Of a DNA stretch of 56,576 nucleotides, positions 1-9,232 are shown one piece after another. Every line of letters begins with the position of its first letter. The stretch's first letter is position 1. The notes under the pieces were generated by a model. That model was not told where the DNA came from. It did no database searches and worked only from the letters and a program-made list of their open reading frames with translations. The position numbers were made by a program, and so were the translations under genes. Origin of the DNA: Modicisalibacter muralis (GTDB lineage: Bacteria > Pseudomonadota > Gammaproteobacteria > Pseudomonadales > Halomonadaceae); assembly GCF_900102945.1 (NCBI RefSeq), contig NZ_FNGI01000002.1, positions 482,970-539,545 on the forward strand. Reading direction: 5' to 3'.

Positions 1-1
1 A

Positions 2-78
2 TGGCGGACCGGACGGGACTCGAACCCGCGACCTCCGGCGTGACAGGCCGGCATTCTAACCAACTGAACTACCGGTCC
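2..78 (-). tRNA. tRNA-Asp (anticodon GTC)
   Basis: Read on the minus strand this 77-base stretch folds as a full cloverleaf. It has a 7-bp acceptor stem (GGACCGG/CCGGTCC), a D-arm starting GTTCAG, an anticodon arm with GTC in the loop context CTGTCAC, a T-arm with GGTTCGAGTCC, and an encoded CCA end. The GTC anticodon identifies Asp. It lies 69 bases from a tRNA-Val on the same strand, so the two are probably one transcript, Val first. Confidence 0.97.
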
Positions 79-147
79 GCATGTTTCCATTACGTGAACG
101 CTACCATCGGTCGATATCGACAAAATCGCATCAAAATCAACAATCAA

Positions 148-223
148 TGGTGGGTGGTACTGGGTTCGAACCAGTGACCCCCAGCTTGTAAGGCTGGTGC
201 TCTCCCAACTGAGCTAACCACCC
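148..223 (-). tRNA. tRNA-Val (anticodon TAC)
   Basis: The minus strand gives a 76-base cloverleaf with acceptor stem GGGTGGT/ACCACCC, a D-arm GCTCAGTTGG, an anticodon loop CTTACAA with anticodon TAC (Val), a T-arm GGTTCGAACC and an encoded CCA. It precedes the tRNA-Asp gene in the direction of transcription. Confidence 0.97.
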
Positions 224-310
224 GATCACGTGGCGCTGCATTCTACAGCGACACGGGGGAATGTCAACGCTTTTCATCGCCCGGCGAGAAGCCCGCTTTC
301 TGTTTCGATT

Positions 311-1000
311 TCATCGACTTGCCGCCATCGTCGCGGCGATGCCGGCGGCTCCTTCGGCGATCAAATCCGCCTGGTCGCGCCCGGAAATCCTGCGCGGTTT
401 CCAGTCGTGATCGCCATCCTCGAGAAACCGCACGCTGACGCTTGCCGGCAGATCGTAACCTTCGACCTCGTCACGCGTGCCAAACGGGTCTCGTGTGCCC
501 TGCATCACCAGCGTCGGGCAGGCGATTGCCGGCCAGTGCGCCAGGCGCGTCTTGTCGGGCTTGCCGGGCGGGTGGAATGGGTAGCCACACAGCGCCAGAC
601 CCGCGGCGCCATCACGCGCCGCCAACATGCTCGCCACACGGCCACCCAACGACTTGCCACCCAGCCAGAGTGCCGGCGAATTCGGCTGTGACACAACGTC
701 GCACCAGCGCGCCATTTCCTCGATCAATCCATCGATTTTCGGTGGCGGTCGGCGGCGGTTTTCCTCGCGCATGCGCTGCATGTAAGCGAATTCGATAGCC
801 AGGGTTTGCACGCCATTTTCGGACAATGCCTGGCGCAGTAAACGCATGAAGGTCGAGTCCTGCCCAGCCCCCGCGCCATGGGCGATCAGCAAGCGTCCCT
901 TGCGTGCTTCACCGCGCTTTTCCAGCGGGCCAATACCCTCGATAAATAGCTTGGCATCGCCTGGCTCTTGCAAGGCCGTGCGCAACTGTTGTGGGGTCAC
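311..1000 (-). CDS. KANL3/Tex30-type alpha/beta hydrolase
   Basis: A small alpha/beta-fold hydrolase of the KANL3/Tex30 (dienelactone-hydrolase-like) type; the substrate is unknown. Visible features are an oxyanion-region motif HGAGAGQDS near the N-terminus, the nucleophile elbow GGKSLGGR with the presumed catalytic Ser, an Asp in GTRDPFG, and a His in DGDHDW, which together make a Ser-Asp-His triad. I place the start at a GTG at 1000, giving 229 residues in line with the family. The frame stays open to a TTG at 1078, but those extra residues do not look conserved. It is transcribed toward the tRNA genes and divergently from ccoN. Confidence 0.8.
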   Translation of the reverse strand: MTPQQLRTALQEPGDAKLFIEGIGPLEKRGEARKGRLLIAHGAGAGQDSTFMRLLRQALSENGVQTLAIEFAYMQRMREENRRRPPPKIDGLIEEMARWCDVVSQPNSPALWLGGKSLGGRVASMLAARDGAAGLALCGYPFHPPGKPDKTRLAHWPAIACPTLVMQGTRDPFGTRDEVEGYDLPASVSVRFLEDGDHDWKPRRISGRDQADLIAEGAAGIAATMAASR

Positions 1001-1137
1001 TTTCCGATATCCCAGATGAGTGTAGACCGACAAATAAGTTCCCTCTCGCTGCTCAATACATGTGTACTTTCGTTGCAACCATTGGGCCGAGCTTATTCAG
1101 CTTGGCCGCCGGCTGCGCTAGACTCCCGCCCTGCATC

Positions 1138-1151
1138 TTGATCTGCATTAT
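1138..1151 (+). promoter_or_regulatory. Candidate FNR/ANR box upstream of ccoN
   Basis: TTGAT-CTGC-ATTAT matches the FNR/ANR consensus TTGAT-N4-ATCAA in a perfect left half and 3 of 5 bases in the right half. It is centred about 96 bases before the ccoN start. cbb3 oxidase operons are classically induced at low oxygen by FNR/ANR, so the position is sensible. The match is imperfect and unproven. Confidence 0.45.
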
Positions 1152-1240
1152 CGTGCGGGTAGTCAATCCGCGGCATACGGCTGCGCGGGTATGTCTGCCC
1201 AGGGAATTGCTGACAAAACCGCGTTCGATGGGAACCTGAC

Positions 1241-2665
1241 ATGAGCACAGCATTGGAACACCCGACCTACAACTACAAGGTAGTTCGGCAGTTCGCGATC
1301 ATGACCGTGGTATGGGGCATCGTGGGCATGGGCCTGGGTGTCGTCATCGCTGCACAACTGGTCTGGCCGGAACTGAATCTTGGCCTGCCCTGGACGAGCT
1401 TCGGACGCCTGCGCCCGATGCACACCAATACCGTCATCTTCGCCTTCGCCGGTTCCGCGCTGATCACGACGTCGTATTATGTCGTGCAGCGTACCTGTCA
1501 GACGCGGCTGTTTTCGGATGGCCTGGCGCAGTTTACCTTCTGGGGCTGGAACGCGGTCATCGTGCTGGGGCTCGTCACCCTCAACATGGGCTGGACCACC
1601 TCCAAGGAATACGCCGAGTTCGAATGGCCGATCGACATTCTGCTCGCGGTGGTCTGGATCGCCTACGCCATCGTCTTCCTCGGCACGCTCAAGCAGCGCA
1701 AGACCTCGCACATCTATGTCGCCAACTGGTTCTATGCCTCGTTCATCCTGACCGTGGGCGTGCTGCACATCGTCAACTCCGCCGAGGTGCCGGTCTCCTT
1801 CGGCAAGTCCTATTCCGCCTATGCCGGCGCCATCGACGCCATGGTGCAGTGGTGGTACGGCCACAATGCCGTCGGCTTCCTGCTCACCGCCGGCTTCCTG
1901 GGCATGATGTACTACTTCGTACCCAAGCAGGCCGAGCGCCCGATCTATTCCTATCGCCTGTCGATCGTGCACTTCTGGGCGCTGATCACCACCTACATGT
2001 GGGTCGGCGCACACCACCTGCACTACACCGCCCTGCCCGACTGGGTGCAGTCGATCGGCATGATCATGTCGATCATCCTGCTGGCGCCCTCCTGGGGCGG
2101 CATGATCAACGGCATGATGACGCTCTCCGGCGCCTGGCATAAGCTGCGCACCGATCCGACGCTGCGCTTCCTGGTCGTGGCCCTGTCGTTCTACGGCATG
2201 TCGACCTTCGAAGGCCCGATGATGGCGATCAAGACCGTCAACGCGCTTTCCCATTACACCGACTGGACCATCGGTCACGTTCACTCCGGCGCGCTCGGCT
2301 GGGTGGCGATGATCACCTTCGGCTCGCTGTACCACTTGATACCGCGCCTCTACGGCCGCAGCGAGATGTTCTCGGTGCCACTGATCGCCGTGCACTTCTG
2401 GCTGGCGACCATCGGTACCGTGCTGTACATCACCGCGATGTGGGTCAACGGTATCCTGCAGGGCCTGATGTGGCGCGCGGTGAATGAAGACGGCACCTTG
2501 ATGTACACCTTCATCGAGGCCCTCGAGGCGAGTCATCCGGGCTATGTGGTGCGCTGGATCGGTGGCTGTTTCTTCCTGACGGGGATGCTGTTAATGGCCT
2601 TCAACGTCTACATGACGGTGAAACGCAGCGAGCAGGTGCGCGAGCCGCTCCCGCAGACCGCCTGA
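1241..2665 (+). CDS. ccoN: cbb3-type cytochrome c oxidase subunit I
   Basis: Catalytic subunit of the cbb3 high-affinity terminal oxidase. It reduces oxygen to water with electrons from CcoO/CcoP and pumps protons in the inner membrane. The 474 residues form about twelve membrane helices. Expected metal-ligand histidines are visible: H61 (low-spin heme), H208 in [10 protein letters not shown], the H258-H259 pair (CuB), and H346/H348 in [10 protein letters not shown] (the two hemes). Length is normal for CcoN. It begins the ccoNOQP operon, 22 bases before ccoO, and is probably controlled by oxygen through the FNR-like box upstream. Confidence 0.98.
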   Translation: MSTALEHPTYNYKVVRQFAIMTVVWGIVGMGLGVVIAAQLVWPELNLGLPWTSFGRLRPMHTNTVIFAFAGSALITTSYYVVQRTCQTRLFSDGLAQFTFWGWNAVIVLGLVTLNMGWTTSKEYAEFEWPIDILLAVVWIAYAIVFLGTLKQRKTSHIYVANWFYASFILTVGVLHIVNSAEVPVSFGKSYSAYAGAIDAMVQWWYGHNAVGFLLTAGFLGMMYYFVPKQAERPIYSYRLSIVHFWALITTYMWVGAHHLHYTALPDWVQSIGMIMSIILLAPSWGGMINGMMTLSGAWHKLRTDPTLRFLVVALSFYGMSTFEGPMMAIKTVNALSHYTDWTIGHVHSGALGWVAMITFGSLYHLIPRLYGRSEMFSVPLIAVHFWLATIGTVLYITAMWVNGILQGLMWRAVNEDGTLMYTFIEALEASHPGYVVRWIGGCFFLTGMLLMAFNVYMTVKRSEQVREPLPQTA

Positions 2666-2687
2666 TCAACCGGGGAACCTGACACCG

Positions 2688-3296
2688 ATGAGACACGAGA
2701 TAGTTGAAAAGAACGTTGGCCTGCTCTCCATCCTGATTCTGGTAGTGATCAGCTTCGCAGCCATGGTCGAGATCGTGCCGCTGTTCTTCGCCAAGGAAAC
2801 CACCCAGCCCGTCGATGGTCTGGAGCCGCTCTCCGCGCTGGAGCTCGAAGGCCGCGATATCTATATTCGCGAAGGTTGTGTCGGCTGCCATTCGCAGATG
2901 ATTCGCCCGTTCCGCGCCGAGACCGAGCGCTATGGCCACTACAGCGTGGCCGGCGAGTTCGTCTACGATCATCCGTTCCTGTGGGGCTCCAAGCGTACCG
3001 GCCCGGATCTGGCTCGCGTCGGTGGCCGTTATAGCGATGCCTGGCACCGCGCCCACCTGTACAACCCGCGCGACGTGGTGCCCGAATCGAAGATGCCGGC
3101 CTACCCCTGGCTGTTCGAGAACACCCTGACCGGCGAGCACACCGCCGACAAGATGCGCGCCTTGCAGAGCCTCGGCGTGCCATACACCCGGGAGCAGATC
3201 GAGGGCGCCGCCGTTGCCGTGCGCGGCAAGCAGGAGATTACCGCCCTGGTCGCCTATCTCCAGCAACTGGGCACCGTGCTCAAGGACACGCGCTGA
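2688..3296 (+). CDS. ccoO: cbb3-type cytochrome c oxidase subunit II (monoheme)
   Basis: Membrane-anchored monoheme cytochrome c subunit that passes electrons from CcoP to the CcoN active site. The 202 residues show one N-terminal membrane helix (about residues 11-34) followed by a periplasmic domain with the heme-binding motif C64-V-G-C67-H68. A Met in a SKMPAYPW-type segment is the probable sixth heme ligand. Second gene of the ccoNOQP operon, separated from ccoQ by 3 bases, so it is translationally linked to it. Normal family length. Confidence 0.98.
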   Translation: MRHEIVEKNVGLLSILILVVISFAAMVEIVPLFFAKETTQPVDGLEPLSALELEGRDIYIREGCVGCHSQMIRPFRAETERYGHYSVAGEFVYDHPFLWGSKRTGPDLARVGGRYSDAWHRAHLYNPRDVVPESKMPAYPWLFENTLTGEHTADKMRALQSLGVPYTREQIEGAAVAVRGKQEITALVAYLQQLGTVLKDTR

Positions 3297-3299
3297 ACC

Positions 3300-3521
3300 A
3301 TGGATATCGGAACCTTTCGTGGCATTACCACGCTGCTCGTCCTGTTCTGCTTTCTCGGCATCGTATTCTGGGCGTACTCGAAGCGCCGCAAGAAGGACTT
3401 CGACGAAGCGAAGAACCTGCCGTTCGCCGACGAAGAAGACGACAACAAGTCGGGCCAGGAATCCGACACCTCGACGGGCGAGATCCGTTCCCGATCAGAT
3501 AGGGGAGACAACGATTCATGA
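3300..3521 (+). CDS. ccoQ: cbb3-type cytochrome c oxidase subunit IV (CcoQ)
   Basis: Small membrane subunit thought to stabilise the cbb3 complex. The 73-residue product has a single N-terminal membrane helix (about residues 8-25), then the basic SKRRKK segment and an acidic, hydrophilic tail, as usual for CcoQ. It lies between ccoO and ccoP; its stop overlaps the ccoP start by four bases (ATGA). The assignment rests mainly on position and topology, since CcoQ sequences are weakly conserved. Confidence 0.93.
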   Translation: MDIGTFRGITTLLVLFCFLGIVFWAYSKRRKKDFDEAKNLPFADEEDDNKSGQESDTSTGEIRSRSDRGDNDS

Positions 3522-4441
3522 ATAACCTGTGGGGTGACTCCCTTAGCGGCTTCTGGAGTGCATGGGTCATCGTCATTACCCTGGGCACCATCGTCTTCTG
3601 CTGGTGGCTGCTGTTCGCCAATCGCAAGACCGACAAGCAACCCAATGCCGATGGCAATGTCGAGACCACCGGGCATAGCGCCGACGGCATCGATGAATTC
3701 GACAACCCGCTGCCACGCTGGTGGTTCATGCTGTTCATCGGTACCATCGTCTTCGCGGTGGGCTATCTGCTGCTCTACCCCGGCCTTGGCAACTTCAAGG
3801 GCGTGCTCGGCTGGACCCAGGAAGGCCAGTGGGAGGAAGAGATCGCCTACGCCCAGCAGCAGTACGCGCCGATCTTCGACCAGTACGGCGAGATTCCGGT
3901 GCCCGAACTGGCACAGGATGGCCAAGCCATGCAGGTTGCCGAGCGCATTTTCCTCAACAACTGCGCGGTGTGCCATGGTTCCAATGCGCAAGGCGGCTAT
4001 GGCTTTCCCAACCTGACCGATAACGACTGGCTGTATGGCGGCGCGCCGCAGGATATCATCGCCACCATCACCAACGGGCGTAACGGCCTGATGCCTTCCT
4101 GGCAGCAGCTGGGCGGGACCAACTTGCGCAACGTCGCCAACTACGTAGTCAGCCTGTCCGGCGCCGAGCACGATGCCGAACTGGCCAAAGAAGGCGAGGC
4201 GATCTTCGACTCCGCCTGCGTGGCCTGCCACGGCCTCGACGCCACCGGCAACCAGGCGCTCGGCGCGCCCAACCTGACCGATGCCACCTGGCTATATCGC
4301 CAGCCCGGCCAGGAGACGCTCGATGCCGTGCTCGAGACGCTGCGCAACGGCCGTAACGGGCATATGCCGTCACAGATCGCCTATATTGGCGAGAACAAGG
4401 TGCATCTGGTCGCCGCCTACGTCTACAGCCTATCCAACTAA
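3518..4441 (+). CDS. ccoP: cbb3-type cytochrome c oxidase subunit III (diheme)
   Basis: Diheme cytochrome c that receives electrons from soluble cytochromes and hands them to CcoO. The 307 residues contain two membrane helices (about 11-33 and 68-88), then two cytochrome c domains with heme motifs C149-A-V-C-H153 and C234-V-A-C-H238. The two-helix N-terminus is typical of gammaproteobacterial CcoP. Last structural gene of the operon; a 112-base gap separates it from ccoG, which may have its own promoter. Confidence 0.97.
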   Translation: MNNLWGDSLSGFWSAWVIVITLGTIVFCWWLLFANRKTDKQPNADGNVETTGHSADGIDEFDNPLPRWWFMLFIGTIVFAVGYLLLYPGLGNFKGVLGWTQEGQWEEEIAYAQQQYAPIFDQYGEIPVPELAQDGQAMQVAERIFLNNCAVCHGSNAQGGYGFPNLTDNDWLYGGAPQDIIATITNGRNGLMPSWQQLGGTNLRNVANYVVSLSGAEHDAELAKEGEAIFDSACVACHGLDATGNQALGAPNLTDATWLYRQPGQETLDAVLETLRNGRNGHMPSQIAYIGENKVHLVAAYVYSLSN

Positions 4442-4553
4442 GCAATAAACCACGGGTGCGGCTGGCAGTCGCACTCTGTCCTCTCCTCCCGCCGCACTCG
4501 GTAGAATCCGCACTCGGCTCGCAAGATTTCCTTTGTGACACAGCAGGTGGCAC

Positions 4554-5990
4554 ATGACGGACAAGATCCCGCTTCGGGACGAGACCCCAAACCCGGCCGT
4601 GGGCATACATGATCCACGGCGCGGCGCGGCCCAGGATTTATACGCCTCGCGCCGACACATCTACGTGCGTGAGATCAAGGGACTGTTCCAGCGCGTGAGG
4701 CGCAGCGCCAACTGGGCGCTGATGGCGCTGTATTTCGGCACGCCCTGGCTGAGCTGGGGCGAGCGTCAGGCGGTGTGGTTCGACCTGCCCTCGCGCCAAT
4801 TCCATATCTTCGGCGCGACCTTCTATCCGCAGGACTTCATGCTGCTGTCGTGGCTGTTGATCATCTGCGCCTTCGGCCTGTTTCTGATCACCGTGTTCGC
4901 CGGCCGGGTGTGGTGCGGTTATACCTGCCCGCAAAGCGTATGGACCTGGCTGTATATCTGGGTCGAGCACCTGACCGAAGGCTCGCGCAACCGGCGCATC
5001 AAGCTCGACAAACAGCCAATGAGCGCCGAAAAGGCCGCGCGCAAGGGTGCCAAACACAGCCTGTGGCTGTCGATCGCCTTCGCCACCGGGCTGACCTTCG
5101 TCGGCTATTTCACGCCGATTCGCGGCCTGGTCAACGACTTCGCGACGCTGAGCGTCGGTGGCTGGGCACTGTTCTGGACCGGCTTCTTCACCGTGTTCAC
5201 TTATCTCAATGCCGGCTGGCTACGCGAGCAGGTCTGCGTGCACATGTGTCCTTATGCGCGCTTCCAGTCGGTGATGTTCGACCGCGATACGTTGATCGTC
5301 TCCTATGACGAGGCGCGCGGCGAACCACGCGGTGCGCGTAGAAGGGACATCGATCACCGCGAGCGGGGGCTCGGCGACTGCATCGATTGCGGCCTGTGCG
5401 TGCAGGTCTGTCCCACCGGGATCGATATCCGCGACGGCCTGCAGATCGAATGCATCGGCTGCGCCGCCTGCGTCGATGCCTGCGACAGCGTGATGGACCG
5501 GATGAACTATCCGCGCGGGCTGATTCGCTACACCACCGAACACGCCCTCGAAGGCGGCAAGACGCGCGTCTTGCGCCCGCGTCTGCTGGCCTATTTCGCC
5601 GCACTGGTAGTGATGATCGGCCTGTTCGTGTGGGCCATCGGTGACCGCGTGGCGCTGGATATCGATATCCAGCGCGACCGCAATCGGCTGTATAGCATGA
5701 CCCCGGAGGGCGATATCAGTAACTCCTACACCTTGGGCATTCGCAACCTCGACGACGAGGCGCATCGTTACGCGATCACGGCCCAGGGCCTGGCGGGCCT
5801 GCGCCTGATCGGTAACCACACCATCACCGTCGAGGCAGGGACCAGTCGCAGCGTGCCACTGCAACTCGCCGTGCCGCCCGGTTCGCTCGACTCACCCAGC
5901 GAAGCGATCACGCTACGTGTCGAAGCCCAGGACGACCCGACTATCACATTGACCACGGAAGCCCGCTTCCTGGGCCAAGTCAGGAGATAA
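4554..5990 (+). CDS. ccoG: cbb3 oxidase accessory ferredoxin CcoG
   Basis: Membrane-bound iron-sulfur protein of the CcoG/RdxA/FixG family, which is reported to act as a cupric reductase that helps deliver copper to cbb3 oxidase. The 478 residues show several membrane helices, a cytoplasm-facing CGYTCPQ motif (C121, C125), and two 4Fe-4S sets: C276/C279/C282/C286 and C300/C303/C306/C310. The C-terminus is an Ig-like periplasmic domain. An AGGTGG Shine-Dalgarno precedes the ATG. It opens the ccoG-fixH-ccoI-ccoS assembly operon, with fixH 4 bases downstream. Confidence 0.96.
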   Translation: MTDKIPLRDETPNPAVGIHDPRRGAAQDLYASRRHIYVREIKGLFQRVRRSANWALMALYFGTPWLSWGERQAVWFDLPSRQFHIFGATFYPQDFMLLSWLLIICAFGLFLITVFAGRVWCGYTCPQSVWTWLYIWVEHLTEGSRNRRIKLDKQPMSAEKAARKGAKHSLWLSIAFATGLTFVGYFTPIRGLVNDFATLSVGGWALFWTGFFTVFTYLNAGWLREQVCVHMCPYARFQSVMFDRDTLIVSYDEARGEPRGARRRDIDHRERGLGDCIDCGLCVQVCPTGIDIRDGLQIECIGCAACVDACDSVMDRMNYPRGLIRYTTEHALEGGKTRVLRPRLLAYFAALVVMIGLFVWAIGDRVALDIDIQRDRNRLYSMTPEGDISNSYTLGIRNLDDEAHRYAITAQGLAGLRLIGNHTITVEAGTSRSVPLQLAVPPGSLDSPSEAITLRVEAQDDPTITLTTEARFLGQVRR

Positions 5991-5994
5991 CCCC

Positions 5995-6501
5995 ATGAAT
6001 CATCCGCCGCCCTGGTACAAACAATTCTGGCCATGGTTTCTGCTCGGCATACTGGGCCTCTCCATCGTCGTAAGCACGATCTTTCTGGTGGTCTCCATCA
6101 CCAGCTTCGATGGCATGGTCGAAGACAACTATTACAAGCACGGCATGGCGATCAACGAGAGGCTCGAGCAGGATGACCATGCCAAAGCATTGAATATGGT
6201 CGCCGAACTGCGTATCGACGACCTCACCGGCGGCGTGGTGGTGGTGCTCGACGGCGAGGCACGCCCCGAGCGCCTGCTGTTGGAATTGATCTTTCCCACC
6301 CAGGGCGAGCGCGACCAGCGGGTGGTTCTCGAGCACGTACGCGATGGCCACTATGCCGGCCAGTTGCCGCACGCCCTGCAATACCGTTGGTACGTACACC
6401 TGGCGCCGGATACCAGCGATCCCGAGTGGCGCCTGCGCGGCGAGATCGAACTACCACGCCAGGCCCCGCTGACCCTGAGCGCCGACAGCGAGAGCGCATG
6501 A
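5995..6501 (+). CDS. fixH: FixH/CcoH family cbb3 assembly protein
   Basis: Single-span membrane protein of the FixH/CcoH family, needed for assembly or stability of the cbb3 complex. The 168-residue product has one N-terminal membrane helix (about residues 11-38) and a periplasmic beta-rich domain. The characteristic motif after the helix, DGMVEDNYYKHGMAIN, is present. Its stop overlaps the ccoI start (ATGA), indicating translational coupling to the copper ATPase gene. Confidence 0.93.
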   Translation: MNHPPPWYKQFWPWFLLGILGLSIVVSTIFLVVSITSFDGMVEDNYYKHGMAINERLEQDDHAKALNMVAELRIDDLTGGVVVVLDGEARPERLLLELIFPTQGERDQRVVLEHVRDGHYAGQLPHALQYRWYVHLAPDTSDPEWRLRGEIELPRQAPLTLSADSESA

Positions 6502-8987
6502 GCGCCACGCTCGAGCACAGCTCCGATACGCCGGGCTGCTATCACTGCGGCGCCGGCGTCCCGCGCGGCGCGCCCTGGCGCATCACTCTCGATGGCGAGC
6601 CGCGACCGCTGTGCTGCCCGGGCTGCGAGGCGGTGGCGCACGCCATCGTCGATGGCGGCCTGGCGAGCTATTACCGCTTTCGCACCCAGTTGCCCGCGCG
6701 CCCCGACGACCGCCAGGCCGCTCGCGCCGAAACCTGGGCGGTATTCGACGACCCTGAACTGCAACGCCAGTTCGTACACCGCGTGCCTGGCGACGCCGTC
6801 GACGATTCTCGCGTCCAGGCCACCTTCGCCGTCGATGGCATCACCTGCGCCGCCTGCGCCTGGTTGATCGAGCATCGCCTCAACGATCTCGATGGCCTGG
6901 AGTCCAGCGCGGTGAACCTGAGCCATCATCGCCTGCATCTGATCTGGGACCCGACCCGGCTCGCGCTGTCGCGGATTCTCTCCGAGCTCGCCGCCATCGG
7001 TTATCCCACGCAGCCCTACGAGCCGAATATCGCCCAGCAGAAACTCCAGCGCGACGAGCGCCAGGCGATTCGCCGCCTGATCGTCGCCGGCGTGGCGATG
7101 ATGCAGGTGATGATGTTCTCGATTCCGCTATATGTCGCCGGCCCGGATGGCATCGGCGAAGGCTTCCAGCAACTGTTTCACTGGCTGTCGCTGACCCTGT
7201 CCACCGCAGTAGTAACGTTCTCCGCCGTGCCGTTCTTTCGCGGCGCGCTGCGCGACCTGCGCGTCCGCCACCTGGGCATGGACGTGCCGGTAGCCATCGC
7301 CATCCTCGGCGCCTACCTGGCCAGCGCCTATGCGGTACTGATCGGCAGCAACGAGACTTACTTCGACTCGGTGACCATGTTCACCTTCTTCCTGCTGTTC
7401 AGTCGCTATATCGAGATGCGCGCGCGGCGCCGCAATGGGCATAGCGGCAATGCCATGACTGGCGTGCTGCCAGCGAGCGCGACGCGCCTCGAGGCCGACG
7501 GCAGCGAGCGCATCGTGCCCGCCAATCATCTGCGCCCCGGCGACCGCGTGCTGGTGCGTCCCGGGCATGGCGTGCCCGCCGATGGCATGATCGTCTCGGG
7601 CCAGGCCAGCCTCGACGAATCGATGCTCAGCGGCGAGTCGCTGCCCATCGCCCGTAGCGTCGGCGATAGCGTCACCGGCGGCAGCCTGAACACCGACAGC
7701 CCGCTGACCATCGAAGTGACGCGTAGCGGCCGCGACGCCCGCGCCGCCGGCATCCTCGAACTTAGCGATCGCGCCTTTGCCAGCCGCCCCAAGATCGCCG
7801 AACAGGCGTCGCGCATGGCACACCATTTCGTGCTGCGCGTGCTGATCGCCACCATCGGCGTAGCGATCGTGTGGAGCTTCATCGATCCGTCGCGGGTACT
7901 GTGGGTCACGCTCTCGGTACTGGTCGTCACCTGCCCCTGCGCATTGGCACTGGCCACGCCTACAGCGCTGACCGCCAGCCATGGGCAACTGCGCCGGCGC
8001 GGCGTGCTGATCACCCGCGCGCATGCCATCGAGGGGCTGTCCCAGGCCACCCGGGTGGTATTCGACAAGACCGGCACGCTGACCGAGGGGCGCATGCGCC
8101 TGCGCGAGACCCGCCCGCTGGCCGATGGCTTGTCCGCGCAGCGCGCACGCGAGTTGGCCGCCACGCTGGAAGCGCATTCCGAGCACCCGATCGCCCGGGC
8201 ATTTCGCGACCATCGCGAGCCACGGCTGTCCGCCTGCGAGGTGCGCAATCATCCCGGCCAGGGGCTGGAAGGCGTGATCGACGAGCACCGCTATCGGCTA
8301 GGCCGCGCCGATTTCTGCATGGCGACGCCACCCGCCGAGCCCGAGCAGCGAGGCCAATGGTTGCTATTGAGCCGTTATGAACCGGGGGATGCCACGCCGC
8401 TGGCTTGGTTTCGCCTAGACGACGCCCTGCGCGAAGATGCCCACGCTACCATCGCCGCACTGCGCCAGGCGGGACTCGAAGTCGAGCTGCTGTCCGGTGA
8501 CGGTCGCAACGCGGTCGCCGCGCTGGCCGATGAGGTAGGCATAACCACCTGGACCGCCGGCGCCACGCCGGAAGATAAACTCGCCCGCATCCAGGCATTG
8601 CAAGCCGATGGCGAACAGGTAGTCATGGTCGGCGACGGCATCAACGACGTGCCGGTACTCGCCGCCGCCGACGTATCGGTGGCGATGAACGGCGCCACCG
8701 ATCTCGCCCGCACCCGCGCCGATGGCGTATTGATGAGCCCCCGGCTGTGGCGTATCGTCGAGGCCGTGCAGCTCGCCCGCCTGACCCGTCGCCTGATCCG
8801 CCAGAACCTGACGTGGGCGCTGTGCTACAACCTCTGCGCCCTGCCGTTGGCCGCGCTGGGCCTGGTGCCGCCGTGGGCCGCCGCGCTGGGCATGTCGGCC
8901 AGTTCGCTGGTGGTGGTGGGCAACGCCCTGCGTCTCAATCGCACGCGCCTGCCGGCGACGCGCTCACCCCTGGCGGAGTCCACATGA
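6498..8987 (+). CDS. ccoI: Cu+-translocating P-type ATPase for cbb3 assembly
   Basis: P1B-type copper ATPase of the CcoI/FixI/CopA2 group, which exports Cu+ to the periplasm for insertion into cbb3 oxidase. I start it at the ATG overlapping the fixH stop (829 residues); the frame is open further upstream inside fixH. Visible features are an N-terminal Cys cluster (C14/C17, C39/C40/C43), a metal-binding domain with C117-A-A-C120, the membrane metal site C479-P-C481, the phosphorylation motif D523-KTGT, an HP motif (SEHPIA), and the hinge GDGIND. The stop overlaps ccoS by ATGA. Confidence 0.97.
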   Translation: MSATLEHSSDTPGCYHCGAGVPRGAPWRITLDGEPRPLCCPGCEAVAHAIVDGGLASYYRFRTQLPARPDDRQAARAETWAVFDDPELQRQFVHRVPGDAVDDSRVQATFAVDGITCAACAWLIEHRLNDLDGLESSAVNLSHHRLHLIWDPTRLALSRILSELAAIGYPTQPYEPNIAQQKLQRDERQAIRRLIVAGVAMMQVMMFSIPLYVAGPDGIGEGFQQLFHWLSLTLSTAVVTFSAVPFFRGALRDLRVRHLGMDVPVAIAILGAYLASAYAVLIGSNETYFDSVTMFTFFLLFSRYIEMRARRRNGHSGNAMTGVLPASATRLEADGSERIVPANHLRPGDRVLVRPGHGVPADGMIVSGQASLDESMLSGESLPIARSVGDSVTGGSLNTDSPLTIEVTRSGRDARAAGILELSDRAFASRPKIAEQASRMAHHFVLRVLIATIGVAIVWSFIDPSRVLWVTLSVLVVTCPCALALATPTALTASHGQLRRRGVLITRAHAIEGLSQATRVVFDKTGTLTEGRMRLRETRPLADGLSAQRARELAATLEAHSEHPIARAFRDHREPRLSACEVRNHPGQGLEGVIDEHRYRLGRADFCMATPPAEPEQRGQWLLLSRYEPGDATPLAWFRLDDALREDAHATIAALRQAGLEVELLSGDGRNAVAALADEVGITTWTAGATPEDKLARIQALQADGEQVVMVGDGINDVPVLAAADVSVAMNGATDLARTRADGVLMSPRLWRIVEAVQLARLTRRLIRQNLTWALCYNLCALPLAALGLVPPWAAALGMSASSLVVVGNALRLNRTRLPATRSPLAEST

Positions 8988-9232
8988 GCATTCTCTATCT
9001 GTTGATTCCCCTGTCGCTGCTACTGCTCAGCCTGGCCGTGGCTGTATTCTTCTGGGCGGTCAAATCCGGCCAGTTCGACGACCTCGAAGGCCCGGCGCAC
9101 CGCATCCTCTTCGATGACGACGACAACGACCTGACACCCGAGCAGCGCCGGCGCAAGGCGCAAGGCGAAACGCCAAACCGCGATTCAAGCGACAGCGAAA
9201 ACCACGACCACGATACGCGGCCGCCTCGATGA
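8984..9232 (+). CDS. ccoS: cbb3 oxidase maturation protein CcoS
   Basis: Small membrane protein needed for cofactor insertion into cbb3 oxidase. The 82 residues have an N-terminal membrane helix (about 2-22) followed by the family signature FFWAVKSGQFDDLEGPAHRIL and a long acidic, charged tail. The tail is longer than in many CcoS proteins. The start overlaps the ccoI stop and the stop overlaps the next gene (both ATGA). Confidence 0.95.
   Translation: MSILYLLIPLSLLLLSLAVAVFFWAVKSGQFDDLEGPAHRILFDDDDNDLTPEQRRRKAQGETPNRDSSDSENHDHDTRPPR

Noticed and set aside
1163-2536. A 457-codon minus-strand open frame
   Set aside because: Antisense to ccoN; His/Asp/Gly-rich shadow.
4453-4475. GTGCG...CGCAC hairpin in the ccoP-ccoG gap
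   Set aside because: Short 5-bp stem, no T-run; cannot be called a terminator.
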